From Micromonospora sp. PLK6-60 (GTDB lineage Bacteria > Actinomycetota > Actinomycetes > Mycobacteriales > Micromonosporaceae), in the NCBI RefSeq assembly GCF_019890675.1, contig NZ_JAIOAA010000003.1, forward strand, positions 1 to 64,000: 64,000 nucleotides of DNA. Reading direction: 5' to 3'. The notes below the pieces were generated by a model. That model ran no database searches and was not told the origin of the DNA. It saw only the letters and a list, made by a program, of their open reading frames with translations. This document shows positions 7,825-17,389 of this stretch, piece by piece (the stretch's first letter is position 1; each line of letters begins with the position of its first letter). The position numbers were made by a program, and so were the translations under genes.

Positions 7825-8670
7825 TCAGGGGGTGCGCGGGGCGCGGTGGAGGGACCAGAGGCAGAGGAGGGCGGCGGAGAGCAGGGGGGCGCCGTCGCGG
7901 ATCAGGCCGTCGACGTCGAGCAGCCACCAGCAGAGGGGGAGGTCCACGGCCAGGACGGCGACGGTGGTGACGACCAGCAGTTTGCGGGCCCAGGGGCGGT
8001 GCCGCATGAGGAACGCGGTGGCGAAGAGCACCACGTAGCTGACCACGATGCCGGCGACGAACCAGCCCAGCACCGCCGGCACGGCGCTGAGCCCGCCGTC
8101 CAGGATGGACCCGCCGGCGACCAGCGCCGGCACCAGCATCAGCGGGCTGTAGGTGAAGGCGGCGACCCGGGCGGTGAGCAGCCAGCCGGTGACCGCGGGC
8201 CGCTTCGGCGCCACCTCCCGCCAGGAGATCGCGCCGTGCTCCAGGACCAGGCCCTTGCGGTGCCGGACCAGGTACCCGCCCACCGCGTCCGACCGGTACA
8301 GCAGCCCCACCACCGCCACGCAGAGCGCGGTGAGCAGCCCGAAGCCGAGCAGGCCGGGCAGCGGCGGCACCCCCTGCCGGGGCACCACCAGCCGGCCCAC
8401 CGCGAAGACGGTGGTGACCGCCAGGATCAGGCCGAACGGCTTGGCCACCGTCCGGCCCCGGTTGACGTGCCCGATCAGCACCAGGAAAGCCACCGAGCGG
8501 AGCATCGCCCAACCGGTCCGTACCGCCAGGCCGAACTCCTGCTCCGGCGCGTACCACCAGTTGAGCAGCTCGACCACGACGGTGGCCGCCGCCGTGACGG
8601 CCAGCAGGGTGCTCAGCGCCCGGACGGCGGACGGCCGCCGGACCTCGACAGGTTCGGCGGCCGTCCTCAT
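7825..8670 (-). CDS. Multi-pass membrane protein of unknown function
   Basis: 281 aa with about seven hydrophobic segments, for example AVTAAATVVVELLNWWYAP and LLVVTTVAVLAVDLPLCWWL. The loops are rich in Arg, and no catalytic motif is visible. I do not recognise the family. The ATG start lies 30 nt after the hairpin-like sequence TTGCCCGTACCGGGCAA, which probably marks the promoter/terminator gap to pckG. Confidence 0.65.
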   Translation of the reverse strand: MRTAAEPVEVRRPSAVRALSTLLAVTAAATVVVELLNWWYAPEQEFGLAVRTGWAMLRSVAFLVLIGHVNRGRTVAKPFGLILAVTTVFAVGRLVVPRQGVPPLPGLLGFGLLTALCVAVVGLLYRSDAVGGYLVRHRKGLVLEHGAISWREVAPKRPAVTGWLLTARVAAFTYSPLMLVPALVAGGSILDGGLSAVPAVLGWFVAGIVVSYVVLFATAFLMRHRPWARKLLVVTTVAVLAVDLPLCWWLLDVDGLIRDGAPLLSAALLCLWSLHRAPRTP

Positions 8671-8707
8671 GGCACCCGATGTTGCCCGGTACGGGCAACG
8701 CTCACAC

Positions 8708-10549
8708 CTACCGCTGCGGCTCCGCGTCCAGCCGGGCGCGCAGCGCGTCCAGCTCGGCCCAGAGCACGCCGGGCAGCTTGTCGCCGAACTTCTCGAACCA
8801 CTCGGTGACCAGCGGCAGCTCGTTGCGCCACTCCGCCGGGTCGACCTTGAGCGCGATCCGGACGTCCTCCGGGGTCATGTCCAGGCCCTCGACGTCGAGC
8901 GCGTCCTGGGCGGGGACCATGCCGATCGGCGTCTCGACGGCCTCGGCCCGGCCCTCCAGCCGCTCGATTACCCACTTGAGCACCCGGGAGTTCTCCCCGA
9001 AGCCCGGCCAGAGGAAGTTGCCCTCGGGATCCTTACGGAACCAGTTGACGTAGTAGATCTTCGGCAGCTTGGCCTCGTCACCGTCGGCGCCCTTGCCCAT
9101 CTCGATCCAGTGCCGGAAGTAGTCGCCGGCGTGGTAGCCGATGAACGGCAGCATCGCCATCGGGTCACGGCGGACCACGCCGACCGCGCCGGAGGCCGCA
9201 GCGGTGGTCTCCGAGGAGAGCGTGGCGCCCATGTAGACGCCGTGCACCCAGTCGCGGGCCTCCGTGACCAGCGGGACGGTGTCCCGGCGCCGGCCACCGA
9301 ACAGGATGGCGTCGATCGGCACCCCGTTCGGGTCGTAGTAGTCCTCGGCCAGGATCGGGCACTGGGTGATCGGGGTGCAGAACCGGCTGTTGGGGTGCGA
9401 GGAGAGTTCATCGCTCTCCGGCGTCCAGTCCCGGCCCTTCCAGTCGGTGAGGTGGGCCGGCGGCTCGCCCATGCCCTCCCACCAGACATCCCCGTCGTCG
9501 GTCAGGCCGACGTTGGTGAAGACCGAGTTGCCGCGCTCGATGGTGCGCATCGCGTTGGCGTTGGTCTTCCAGCCGGTGCCGGGCGCGACGCCGAAGAGGC
9601 CGTACTCGGGGTTGACCGCGTAGAGGCGACCGTCCGGGCCGAACCGCATCCAGGCGATGTCGTCGCCGATGGTCTCGACCTTCCAGCCCGGGATGGTCGG
9701 CTCCAGCATGGCGAGGTTGGTCTTGCCGCAGGCCGACGGGAAGGCGCCGGCCACGTGGTAGACCTTGCCCTCCGGCGAGGTGATCTTGAGGATCAGCATG
9801 TGCTCGGCGAGCCAACCCTCGTCCCGCCCCATCACGCTGGCGATCCGCAGGGAGTAGCACTTCTTACCGAGCAGGGAGTTGCCGCCATAGCCCGAGCCGA
9901 ACGACCAGATCTCCCGGGTCTCCGGGAAGTGGGAGATGTACTTGGTCTCGTTGCACGGCCACGGCACGTCCTGCTGGCCGGGCGCGAGCGGGGCGCCGAT
10001 GGAGTGCAGGGCGTGCACGAAGTCCGCGTCGTCGCCCATCGCCTCCAGGACCTTGGCACCCATCCGGGTCATGATCCGCATCGAGGCGACCACGTACCCG
10101 CTGTCCGTGATCTCGACGCCGAACATGGGCCTCTCGGCCTCGGCCGGGCCCATGACGAACGGGATGACGTACATCGTCCGACCCCGCATCGAGCCGCGGT
10201 AGAGGTCCGTCATGGTCCGCTTCATCTCGGCCGGCGCCATCCAGTTGTTGGTGGGGCCGGCGTCCGCCTCGTCGACGGAGCAGATATAGGTGCGGTCCTC
10301 CACCCGGGCCACGTCGGACGGGTCCGTCCGCGCGTAGAACGAGTTGGGCTTCTTCTCCGGGTTCAGCCGGATCAGGGTGCCGTTCTCGACGAGTTCGTCG
10401 GTCAGCCGACGCCACTCCTCATCGGACCCGTCCACCCAGACCACCCGGTCGGGGGTGGTCAGTTCCGCGACCTCACGTACCCAGGCGAGCAGTTTGGGGT
10501 GGGACGTCGGGGCCTGATCGATACCCCGAACAGCAGCCGGAGCAACCAT
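8708..10549 (-). CDS. pckG: Phosphoenolpyruvate carboxykinase (GTP)
   Basis: 613 aa. GTP-dependent PEPCK converts oxaloacetate to phosphoenolpyruvate in the cytosol, the first committed gluconeogenic step. The P-loop is [13 protein letters not shown] with the catalytic Cys of the GTP-type enzyme. Other family blocks are [28 protein letters not shown] and [11 protein letters not shown]. Length and order are normal. ATG 10549 is chosen because AAGGAG stands 7 nt before it; an in-frame ATG at 10594 would add 15 residues without a ribosome site. A Crp-like box lies 134 bp upstream. Confidence 0.97.
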   Translation of the reverse strand: MVAPAAVRGIDQAPTSHPKLLAWVREVAELTTPDRVVWVDGSDEEWRRLTDELVENGTLIRLNPEKKPNSFYARTDPSDVARVEDRTYICSVDEADAGPTNNWMAPAEMKRTMTDLYRGSMRGRTMYVIPFVMGPAEAERPMFGVEITDSGYVVASMRIMTRMGAKVLEAMGDDADFVHALHSIGAPLAPGQQDVPWPCNETKYISHFPETREIWSFGSGYGGNSLLGKKCYSLRIASVMGRDEGWLAEHMLILKITSPEGKVYHVAGAFPSACGKTNLAMLEPTIPGWKVETIGDDIAWMRFGPDGRLYAVNPEYGLFGVAPGTGWKTNANAMRTIERGNSVFTNVGLTDDGDVWWEGMGEPPAHLTDWKGRDWTPESDELSSHPNSRFCTPITQCPILAEDYYDPNGVPIDAILFGGRRRDTVPLVTEARDWVHGVYMGATLSSETTAAASGAVGVVRRDPMAMLPFIGYHAGDYFRHWIEMGKGADGDEAKLPKIYYVNWFRKDPEGNFLWPGFGENSRVLKWVIERLEGRAEAVETPIGMVPAQDALDVEGLDMTPEDVRIALKVDPAEWRNELPLVTEWFEKFGDKLPGVLWAELDALRARLDAEPQR

Positions 10550-10682
10550 GTCACATCTCCTTGTGGTCGACGCTGACCGATCTATGGGATGCACGAGTAC
10601 TGGCGAGTGAGGCCTCGCCGTCGTGGAAACCTGGGATTGGGCTCAGCGTAAACCGGGCTGCGCCGCCAGTCAGTGGGACTGG

Positions 10683-10700
10683 TTGTGAAGAACTGCACAA
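10683..10700. promoter_or_regulatory. Crp-like box upstream of pckG
   Basis: TTGTGAAGAACTGCACAA matches TGTGA-N6-TCACA at 9 of 10 positions and is symmetrical at its ends. It lies upstream of pckG in the 480-bp gap between pckG and the divergent gtrA gene. The remainder of 10550-11017 shows no convincing gene. Confidence 0.5.
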
Positions 10701-11017
10701 GGTGCGGTCACGCTGCGGCATCGCGATCTGATACCCGCTTTCGCGCGCAGTTTCACGCAAATCTTCCCGGCAACGTTCGCCGATCGCGCCGGTGGCCGGG
10801 CCCCCCGCGTACCAACCGGACGGGACGGAGTGGAATCCGCACCGCCGCCGTCGGGGGACGATTCGGCGAACGGATCCGCAACTTCTTCACAATCCGTTAC
10901 GCTGCCCTCACGGCCACCGCCGTGGCCCGGTCGACGCCGCCGCGACGGTCGGGGGTGGAACCGCCGAGCCGGGCCGGGCGTTCGCTGTTGCTGCCCGCCG
11001 AAAGAGCCGCCAACCGG

Positions 11018-11023
11018 TAGGCT
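11018..11023 (+). promoter_or_regulatory. Leaderless promoter -10 of first gtrA
   Basis: TAGGCT ends 6 nt before the GTG at 11030. Confidence 0.5.
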
Positions 11024-11029
11024 CTCCGC

Positions 11030-11578
11030 GTGGCCGCCACGATGACCGGGGAGCAACCAGCCACCCCGCAGACCCGCCCGGGTCTGATCGGCACGCTGAT
11101 CGACCGGTTCGGTCACCTCGTCCGCGAGCTGAGCAAGTTCGCCACCGTGGGCGGGATCGCCTTCCTCATCGACTTCGCACTCTTCAACTACCTGACCGCC
11201 CGTCACGGCGTCGAGCAGTTGACGGCGAAGACCATCTCCACGGTCGTCGCCGCCACCTTCGCCTTCCTCGGCAACCGGTTCTGGACCTGGCGGCACCGGC
11301 AGCGCTCCCACCCGGCTCGGGAGTACGCGCTGTTCTTCTTCTTCAACGCGGTCGGCCTGGGCATCGCCGTGGCCTGCCTCGCCCTGAGCCGCTACGGGCT
11401 CGGCAGCATCTGGCCGGGGGTCTTCCGCACCGCCCTGGCCGACAACATCGCCAGCTTCGTCGTCGGCACCGGGCTCGGCACGCTGTTCCGGTTCTGGTCG
11501 TACCGACGGTTCGTCTTCGTGGAGGCGGGAACACAGTCTGCTCCGGCTTCCCGTCCCGACCGTGACTCCGGGGCGTGA
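11030..11578 (+). CDS. GtrA family membrane protein
   Basis: 182 aa with four transmembrane helices typical of GtrA (about residues 36-56, 63-85, 100-122, 136-158). It contains the family blocks KFATVGGIAFLIDFALFN, FLGNRFWTWRH and LFRFWSYRRFVF. GtrA proteins are thought to flip or escort polyprenyl-linked sugars for cell-envelope polysaccharides. A second, related gene follows 63 nt downstream with its own promoter-like element, so this is probably an old tandem duplication. Confidence 0.88.
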   Translation: MAATMTGEQPATPQTRPGLIGTLIDRFGHLVRELSKFATVGGIAFLIDFALFNYLTARHGVEQLTAKTISTVVAATFAFLGNRFWTWRHRQRSHPAREYALFFFFNAVGLGIAVACLALSRYGLGSIWPGVFRTALADNIASFVVGTGLGTLFRFWSYRRFVFVEAGTQSAPASRPDRDSGA

Positions 11579-11628
11579 CCTGCCGCCCACCTCGTCCCGC
11601 CGGGCCGTTCCGGCCCCGCCCACTGCCC

Positions 11629-11634
11629 TAAGGT
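11629..11634 (+). promoter_or_regulatory. Leaderless promoter -10 of second gtrA
   Basis: TAAGGT ends 7 nt before ATG 11642 and supports that start over the GTG at 11633. Confidence 0.5.
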
Positions 11635-11641
11635 GTTCCGC

Positions 11642-12349
11642 ATGCGTCTGGTCCGTCTGCTGCCCGAGAGATGGCAGAAGTTCATCCACGAGGCGCTGAA
11701 ATTCGGCATCGTCGGCGGCATCAACACCGTTATCAATTACGCGGTGTTCAATGCGCTCGCACTCACCGTTTTTCGGGACGGGCAACTCAAGGCGACGGTG
11801 ATCGCCACCATCGTGGCCACGATCACGTCGTACCTGATGAATCGGCACTGGACGTACCGGGATCGTCCGAAATCGGCCATGAAGCGGGAGTACGTCCTTT
11901 TCTTCCTCTTCAATGCCACCGGTCTGGTGATCGAGCTGGGCGTGCTGGCCGCAGCGAAGTACGGCCTCGGCATCCACAGCCTGCTGGCGCTGAACGTGGC
12001 GAAGACGGCGGGTGTCCTGCTGGCCACCCTGTTCCGCTTCTGGTCCTACCGGACGTTCGTCTTCCAGCCCGTCCCGGCGCACGCCGAGCAGACCTGGCAC
12101 GACGTCCCACGGGACGAGTGGGACACCATGGCCGAGATGGACCCGGTGGCCGAGCTGGCCGAGTCGGTCACCGAGCTGGAGGAGGCGGAGCGGCACCGGT
12201 CGGACCGCTCCCCCGCCGACCCGGTGTTCAAGCAACCCCAGGCGCGGACGGCGCCACTCGACGCCGGCCTCGGCCGTACCGTCGGGGGCCTGGAGGCCGA
12301 GTTCGCCGCCGAGCTGCACTCCGGCACCCAGCGCTCACGCCGCCCCTGA
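11642..12349 (+). CDS. GtrA family membrane protein with acidic C-terminal tail
   Basis: 235 aa. The first 140 residues are a four-helix GtrA domain like that of the preceding gene (KFGIVGGINTVINYAVFN, YLMNRHWTYRD, LFRFWSYRTFVFQ). About 90 extra cytosolic residues follow, rich in Glu/Asp and then Arg. Codon use is less GC-rich near 11700-11950 than in the neighbours. The likely role, as for its neighbour, is handling lipid-linked sugars at the membrane. A hairpin and then a CTAG-flanked mobile element follow the stop. Confidence 0.87.
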   Translation: MRLVRLLPERWQKFIHEALKFGIVGGINTVINYAVFNALALTVFRDGQLKATVIATIVATITSYLMNRHWTYRDRPKSAMKREYVLFFLFNATGLVIELGVLAAAKYGLGIHSLLALNVAKTAGVLLATLFRFWSYRTFVFQPVPAHAEQTWHDVPRDEWDTMAEMDPVAELAESVTELEEAERHRSDRSPADPVFKQPQARTAPLDAGLGRTVGGLEAEFAAELHSGTQRSRRP

Positions 12350-12358
12350 TCGGCCCCG

Positions 12359-12382
12359 CGCCCGGGCCGGCGAGCCCGGGCG
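12359..12382 (+). terminator. Terminator after second gtrA
   Basis: CGCCCGGGC (12359-12367) pairs with GCCCGGGCG (12374-12382) around a 6-nt loop, ten bases after the gtrA stop. GTGCCGTTCTT follows. Confidence 0.6.
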
Positions 12383-12394
12383 GGTGCCGTTCTT

Positions 12395-12563
12395 CTAGGC
12401 CCTGTCCTGCCGATCATTGCCGGGCTGCGGCGGGCCCAGACGGCGACCGGCGGCGTTGTCGGTTCGTCCGGATACAACACCGGTATCCGGACGAACCGCC
12501 GCCTTGCCGGACCGCCGCCTGGACCGCGCCTCGCACCGACATGATCGACAGGACAGGGCCTAG
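12395..12563. mobile_element. Miniature inverted-repeat element, IS5-like, 161 bp core with CTAG duplications
   Basis: Outer inverted repeats GCCCTGTCCTG[C/T]CGATCAT (12399-12417 and 12541-12559, one mismatch) are bounded on both sides by CTAG (12395-12398 and 12560-12563), a YTAR-type target duplication as known for IS5-group elements. Inside is a perfect 15-bp hairpin (GGTTCGTCCGGATAC, 12461-12475 with 12483-12497). There is no transposase, so it would move only in trans. The right-hand CTAG contains the stop codon of the PH-domain gene, so the insertion fell exactly at the gene end. The family assignment is inferred from the ends. Confidence 0.7.
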
Positions 12564-13132
12564 GCCGAGGGGTCGCGCAGCGGCCGGCCCTCGCGCATGT
12601 CGGCGAGGATGTCCCGCATCTCGCCGTCACCCAGTGAATGCTTGTCGTGATGGGCCTCGACCAGCTCGTAGAGCCGGGTCTGCACCCGGTCCACCCGGGG
12701 CACGTCCCGCAGCACCGACTGGCCGCGCTCGCCCGCGGACTCGATGGTCAGCGTGCCGCAGCCCAGCAGCCGCTCCACGAACCGCTGGTTCATCGAGTGG
12801 TCGTTGATCCGGGTGAGCGGCAGGTCCCGCCGCTCCCGGGAGAGCACGCCCTGCTGGAGCAGCACCCGCTCGTTGGTGAACAGGTAGTGGGTAGTGCGCC
12901 AGACCAAAAACGGCCAGAGCGCGAGCCAGAGCACCAGCAGCAGGCAGACCGCCGCGACCGCGTAGAGCGCGATCGTGCCGCCGTCGCTCTCGGGCAGCAG
13001 GACCCAGCCCGCCACCACCGCGGCGACGGCGAGCACCAGCACCAGGATCGGCCGCAGCAGCGCCTTCCAGTGCGGGTGCAGGTGCAGCACGACGTGCTCG
13101 TCCTCGGTGAGCACGTCTTCGGGGAACGCCAC
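12560..13132 (-). CDS. PH domain-containing membrane protein (YdbS/bPH2-like)
   Basis: 190 aa. Two transmembrane helices near the N-terminus (about residues 25-45 and 53-77) are followed by a bacterial PH domain (about 80-165) with the block THYLFTNERVLLQQGVLSRERRDLPLTRI, here cited as TNERVLLQQGVLSRERRD. Such proteins sit in the membrane with the PH fold in the cytosol; their function is unknown. GTG start with a GAGGAGG site. Its TAG stop lies inside the CTAG target duplication of the neighbouring miniature element. Confidence 0.85.
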   Translation of the reverse strand: MAFPEDVLTEDEHVVLHLHPHWKALLRPILVLVLAVAAVVAGWVLLPESDGGTIALYAVAAVCLLLVLWLALWPFLVWRTTHYLFTNERVLLQQGVLSRERRDLPLTRINDHSMNQRFVERLLGCGTLTIESAGERGQSVLRDVPRVDRVQTRLYELVEAHHDKHSLGDGEMRDILADMREGRPLRDPSA

Positions 13133-13215
13133 GGGAACCTCCTCGCAGAACAGGACGGGGTGACCGTAACGGGTCAGCGCCGCTTCCGGGGATCGGCCGC
13201 GCGGGCGTACCGGAG

Positions 13216-13270
13216 GGTGTTAACAAGGGGCCCCTGCTCTACCGCAGGCGTTAACAAGGGCACCCTCCTT
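13216..13270 (+). repeat. Dispersed two-half repeat, copy A
   Basis: Two direct half-sites of the form GTTAACAAGGGGCCCCTSCT separated by 11 nt (CTACCGCAGGC). The copy abuts the birA stop codon with no gap. In the birA transcript it would fold through its GGGGCCCC palindromes and could act as a terminator. Copy B stands on the other side of birA in the opposite orientation. Confidence 0.8.
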
Positions 13271-14146
13271 TCACCGCAGGTGCAGGACGTCGCCGGCGGC
13301 CAGCCGGCGCTCCCCGGCCGGCCCGCTCACCACCAGCAGCCCGTCCGGGTCGACGCCGGTGGCGGTCCCGTGGAACTGCGAGCCGTCCGGCAGCAGCACC
13401 CGCACCTGCCGGCCGACCGTCGCGCAGGCGGCCAGGTAGGCGTCGCGCAGCCCGCAGGCGACGGCGTCCCCGCCGGCCGCCCGCCACCGGTCGTACCAGT
13501 CGGCCAGCCCGCGCAGCAGCGCGCGCAGCAGCGGATCCCGGTCGGTCGCCGCGGCGCCGGCCAGCAGCAGCGAGGTGGCCGGCAGGCCGGTCGGGTTCTC
13601 CGGCAGCTCGTCGGCGCGCAGCGTCACGTTGAGCCCGATCCCCAGCACGATCGCCGGTGGCTGGGCCGGCGTCGCGCCGGGCACCGACTCGGCCAGCACC
13701 CCGGCGCACTTCGCGTCGCCGATCAGCAGGTCGTTCGGCCACTTCAGGCCGGCCTCCAGCTCGGCCAGCCGGGCCACCGACTCGACCAGGGCCACCCCGG
13801 CCAGCAGCGGCAGCCAGCCGTACGCCACCGGGGAGACCGGTGACCAGCCGCGCTCGGCGTCGGCCTCGCCGGGCCGGAGCAGGACGCTGGCCGCGATGCC
13901 GGCCCGGGGCGGCGACTGCCAGACCCGGCCGCGCCGGCCCCGGCCGCTGGTCTGCCGCTCGGCGACCACCACCAGCCCTGCCGGCTCGCCCGCCTGCGCG
14001 GCCGCCGTCACGTCGGCATTCGTCGACCCGGTCTCGGCGCGCAGCTCCAGCCGGCGCCACGGCCCGTGCGGGCCGGCGAGCGCGCGCGCCAGCCGGGCCG
14101 CCGACAGCGGCGGGCGGTCCAGGTCGGTGTACGGCGAACCGGGCAT
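13271..14146 (-). CDS. birA: Biotin-[acyl-CoA-carboxylase] ligase
   Basis: 291 aa. Joins biotin to the carrier-domain lysine of biotin-dependent carboxylases through biotinyl-AMP. The catalytic ligase domain carries ETGSTNADV, the biotinyl-AMP loop RQTSGRGRRGRVW and KWPNDLLIGDAKCAGVLAE. The C-terminal SH3-like domain is present (QVRVLLPDGSQFHGTATGVD). There is no N-terminal DNA-binding domain, so it is probably a pure enzyme. It is divergent from accD, and its likely target is AccA at 33707. The gene is bracketed by inverted copies of the dispersed repeat. Confidence 0.95.
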   Translation of the reverse strand: MPGSPYTDLDRPPLSAARLARALAGPHGPWRRLELRAETGSTNADVTAAAQAGEPAGLVVVAERQTSGRGRRGRVWQSPPRAGIAASVLLRPGEADAERGWSPVSPVAYGWLPLLAGVALVESVARLAELEAGLKWPNDLLIGDAKCAGVLAESVPGATPAQPPAIVLGIGLNVTLRADELPENPTGLPATSLLLAGAAATDRDPLLRALLRGLADWYDRWRAAGGDAVACGLRDAYLAACATVGRQVRVLLPDGSQFHGTATGVDPDGLLVVSGPAGERRLAAGDVLHLR

Positions 14147-14167
14147 CCCGCCAGCCTACTGGCGGGC

Positions 14168-14222
14168 AAGGAGGGGCCCCCGGTTAACGCCTCCGGTATA
14201 GCAGGGGCCCCCGGTTGACACC
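14168..14222 (-). repeat. Dispersed two-half repeat, copy B
   Basis: On the minus strand it reads as half-sites GTCAACCGGGGGCCCCTGCT and GTTAACCGGGGGCCCCTCCT around ATACCGGAGGC. It lies 22 bp upstream of birA in the birA/accD divergent region, one of the two copies not directly after a stop codon. Confidence 0.8.
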
Positions 14223-14310
14223 GGTCCCGAAGCGCCCGGCGCGGGGCGGCGCACCACACCGGCGGGAGCGGTGAGGCGAACTGCACAGCGGCCCGGTCCT
14301 GAACCATCGT

Positions 14311-14316
14311 TATATT
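14311..14316 (+). promoter_or_regulatory. Leaderless promoter -10 of accD
   Basis: TATATT ends 6 nt before the GTG at 14323; it is the best match to the TANNNT consensus in the window. Confidence 0.6.
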
Positions 14317-14322
14317 CCCTGG

Positions 14323-15906
<1,584 letters not shown>

Positions 15907-15915
15907 CGGCCCGTC

Positions 15916-15952
15916 GGGACGCCCTCCCGCCGGGCCGGCGGGAGGGCGTCCC
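15916..15952. terminator. Perfect 16-bp bidirectional terminator hairpin
   Basis: GGGACGCCCTCCCGCC (15916-15931) pairs perfectly with 15937-15952 around a 5-nt loop. It lies between the convergent stops of accD and the anti-sigma-like gene and probably serves both. Confidence 0.8.
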
Positions 15953-15955
15953 GGG

Positions 15956-16840
15956 TCAGCAGCCCGGGTTGGCGGCGACGCACATCCGCCGGGCCGCGGC
16001 CCTGGCCACGTCAACCAGCTGGGCGTCGGAGAGGTCGGTGCCCGACGCCCACGGGGGCAGGCCCTGCGCCGGCACCAGCACGCTGACCAGGTCACCGACC
16101 CGGACCACCAGCGTGGCCTGGGCCCCCGGCGGAACGCCCACCGGCTTGTCGGTCACCGGGTCCACCGGCTGCGAGTAGGTGTGCTGGATCAGGACCGCCT
16201 GGTCACCGGCGAAGTCCCGCCGGGCCACCGTCCAGTGGTGGGTGAGCCGGGCGGTGACCGGCGCCTGTTCCCCCTGCTGTACCTGGGTCGTCTCGGTCCA
16301 CGAGCGGCAGGCGCCCACCAACCGGTCCAGCTCGTCGAAGACCCGGTTCGGGTCGCCGTCCAGGCGGTAGACCACCTGGCTCAGCATCGCACGCCGGTAG
16401 GCGGCGCCGTCGCGCTCGTCGGCGCCGATCAGGCTCTGCGACCGGGAGTAGCGGGAGACGGTCTCGTCCGCCGGCGCCCCCTGGGCCTGCGCGCAGGTCC
16501 GGAGCACCTCGTCGGCTCGGACCGGCTCCCCCAGCCCCACCTCGTCGAGCCGTAGGTCCGTCCGGGCCGGCAGGTCGGCCGGCACCAGGACGGCCTCCAC
16601 CGGAATCTCCGTCCGCTGGTGGACCGCCGGCCCGGGAGCGACGGGCGGCAGCTCCGGCACCCCGGCCCGGGGTGGCAGCACGACGGCGGCCGAGGCGACC
16701 GCCAGCACTGCCACCGCCGCCATCCCGGCCGTACGCCGGCTGCGACGCCGGGCCCGGGCCCGCAGCTCGGCCGGCTCCGGCCAGGAGACCTCCCGCAGCT
16801 CCCGCTGCAACCGCTCCACAAAGGCCGCCTCGTCACGCAT
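15956..16840 (-). CDS. Membrane-anchored partner of the ECF sigma factor (putative anti-sigma-like)
   Basis: 294 aa. A short cytosolic N-terminus with the helical block FVERLQRELREVSWPEP and an Arg-rich stretch leads into one transmembrane helix (about residues 38-57); the remaining 235 residues are extracytoplasmic and unrecognised, with three Cys. The start codon overlaps the end of the sigma gene by 8 nt, so the two are translationally coupled. This is the usual arrangement of SigE-family sigma factors with their membrane partner. Anti-sigma function is inferred from position and topology only. Confidence 0.8.
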   Translation of the reverse strand: MRDEAAFVERLQRELREVSWPEPAELRARARRRSRRTAGMAAVAVLAVASAAVVLPPRAGVPELPPVAPGPAVHQRTEIPVEAVLVPADLPARTDLRLDEVGLGEPVRADEVLRTCAQAQGAPADETVSRYSRSQSLIGADERDGAAYRRAMLSQVVYRLDGDPNRVFDELDRLVGACRSWTETTQVQQGEQAPVTARLTHHWTVARRDFAGDQAVLIQHTYSQPVDPVTDKPVGVPPGAQATLVVRVGDLVSVLVPAQGLPPWASGTDLSDAQLVDVARAAARRMCVAANPGC

Positions 16841-17333
16841 CCGCTGCCTCCTCCAGCTCCGGCACCGTGAGCAGGCCGGCGAGGGCGACCCGCCCCCGCG
16901 ACAGCCGCGCCTTGACCGTGCCCACCGGTGCCGCCGTCTCCCGGGCCACCTCGGCGACGGGCAGGCCGAGCAGGTAGTGCAGCGCGAGGGCGGTGCGCTG
17001 CGCCTCGGGCAGCCGGCGCAGCGCGGCCACCACCTCCACCGTCTCGGTGCTCGGGGCCGGCACGTTCTCCGGCGCGCCGTGCCGCAGGTACGCCCGGGCC
17101 CGGCTGCGCAGGCTGCGCCAGCGGCTCACCGCGATCCGGCTCGCCACCACCCGCAGCCAGGCCTCCGGGTCGTCGTACCCCTGGACCGTCGACCAGCGCT
17201 GCCAGGCCCGGACGTACGCCTCCTGGGCGGCGTCCTGCGCCTCGGCCAGGTCGCCGGTGAGCACGTAGAGAAAGCCGAGCAGCCGTTGTCGGCTGCCCCG
17301 GTAGAACTCGTCGAAGCCGTCGCTGTCGGGCAC
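16833..17333 (-). CDS. SigE-family ECF RNA polymerase sigma factor
   Basis: 166 aa. Region 2 is DEFYRGSRQRLLGFLYVLTGD plus DAAQEAYVRAWQRW (cited as DAAQEAYVRAWQRW), and region 4 is LPEAQRTALALHYL followed by the helix-turn-helix VAEVARETAAPVGTVKARLSRGR. This is the SigE-family (ECF41/SigE-M) type common in actinomycetes. GTG 17333 is chosen because GGGGAGG stands 5 nt before it; GTG 17339 is the alternative. Its partner gene overlaps it downstream. Confidence 0.9.
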   Translation of the reverse strand: MPDSDGFDEFYRGSRQRLLGFLYVLTGDLAEAQDAAQEAYVRAWQRWSTVQGYDDPEAWLRVVASRIAVSRWRSLRSRARAYLRHGAPENVPAPSTETVEVVAALRRLPEAQRTALALHYLLGLPVAEVARETAAPVGTVKARLSRGRVALAGLLTVPELEEAADA

Positions 17334-17389
17334 CTGCACCTCCCCGTCTTCGCAGGGGACACGCCTGGCGAGGTGGCCGGGGTTGCCGG

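Noticed and set aside
10673..11020. 115-aa plus-strand ORF between pckG and gtrA
   Set aside because: No ribosome site, Arg-rich composition without family similarity; overlaps a Crp-like box and promoter region.
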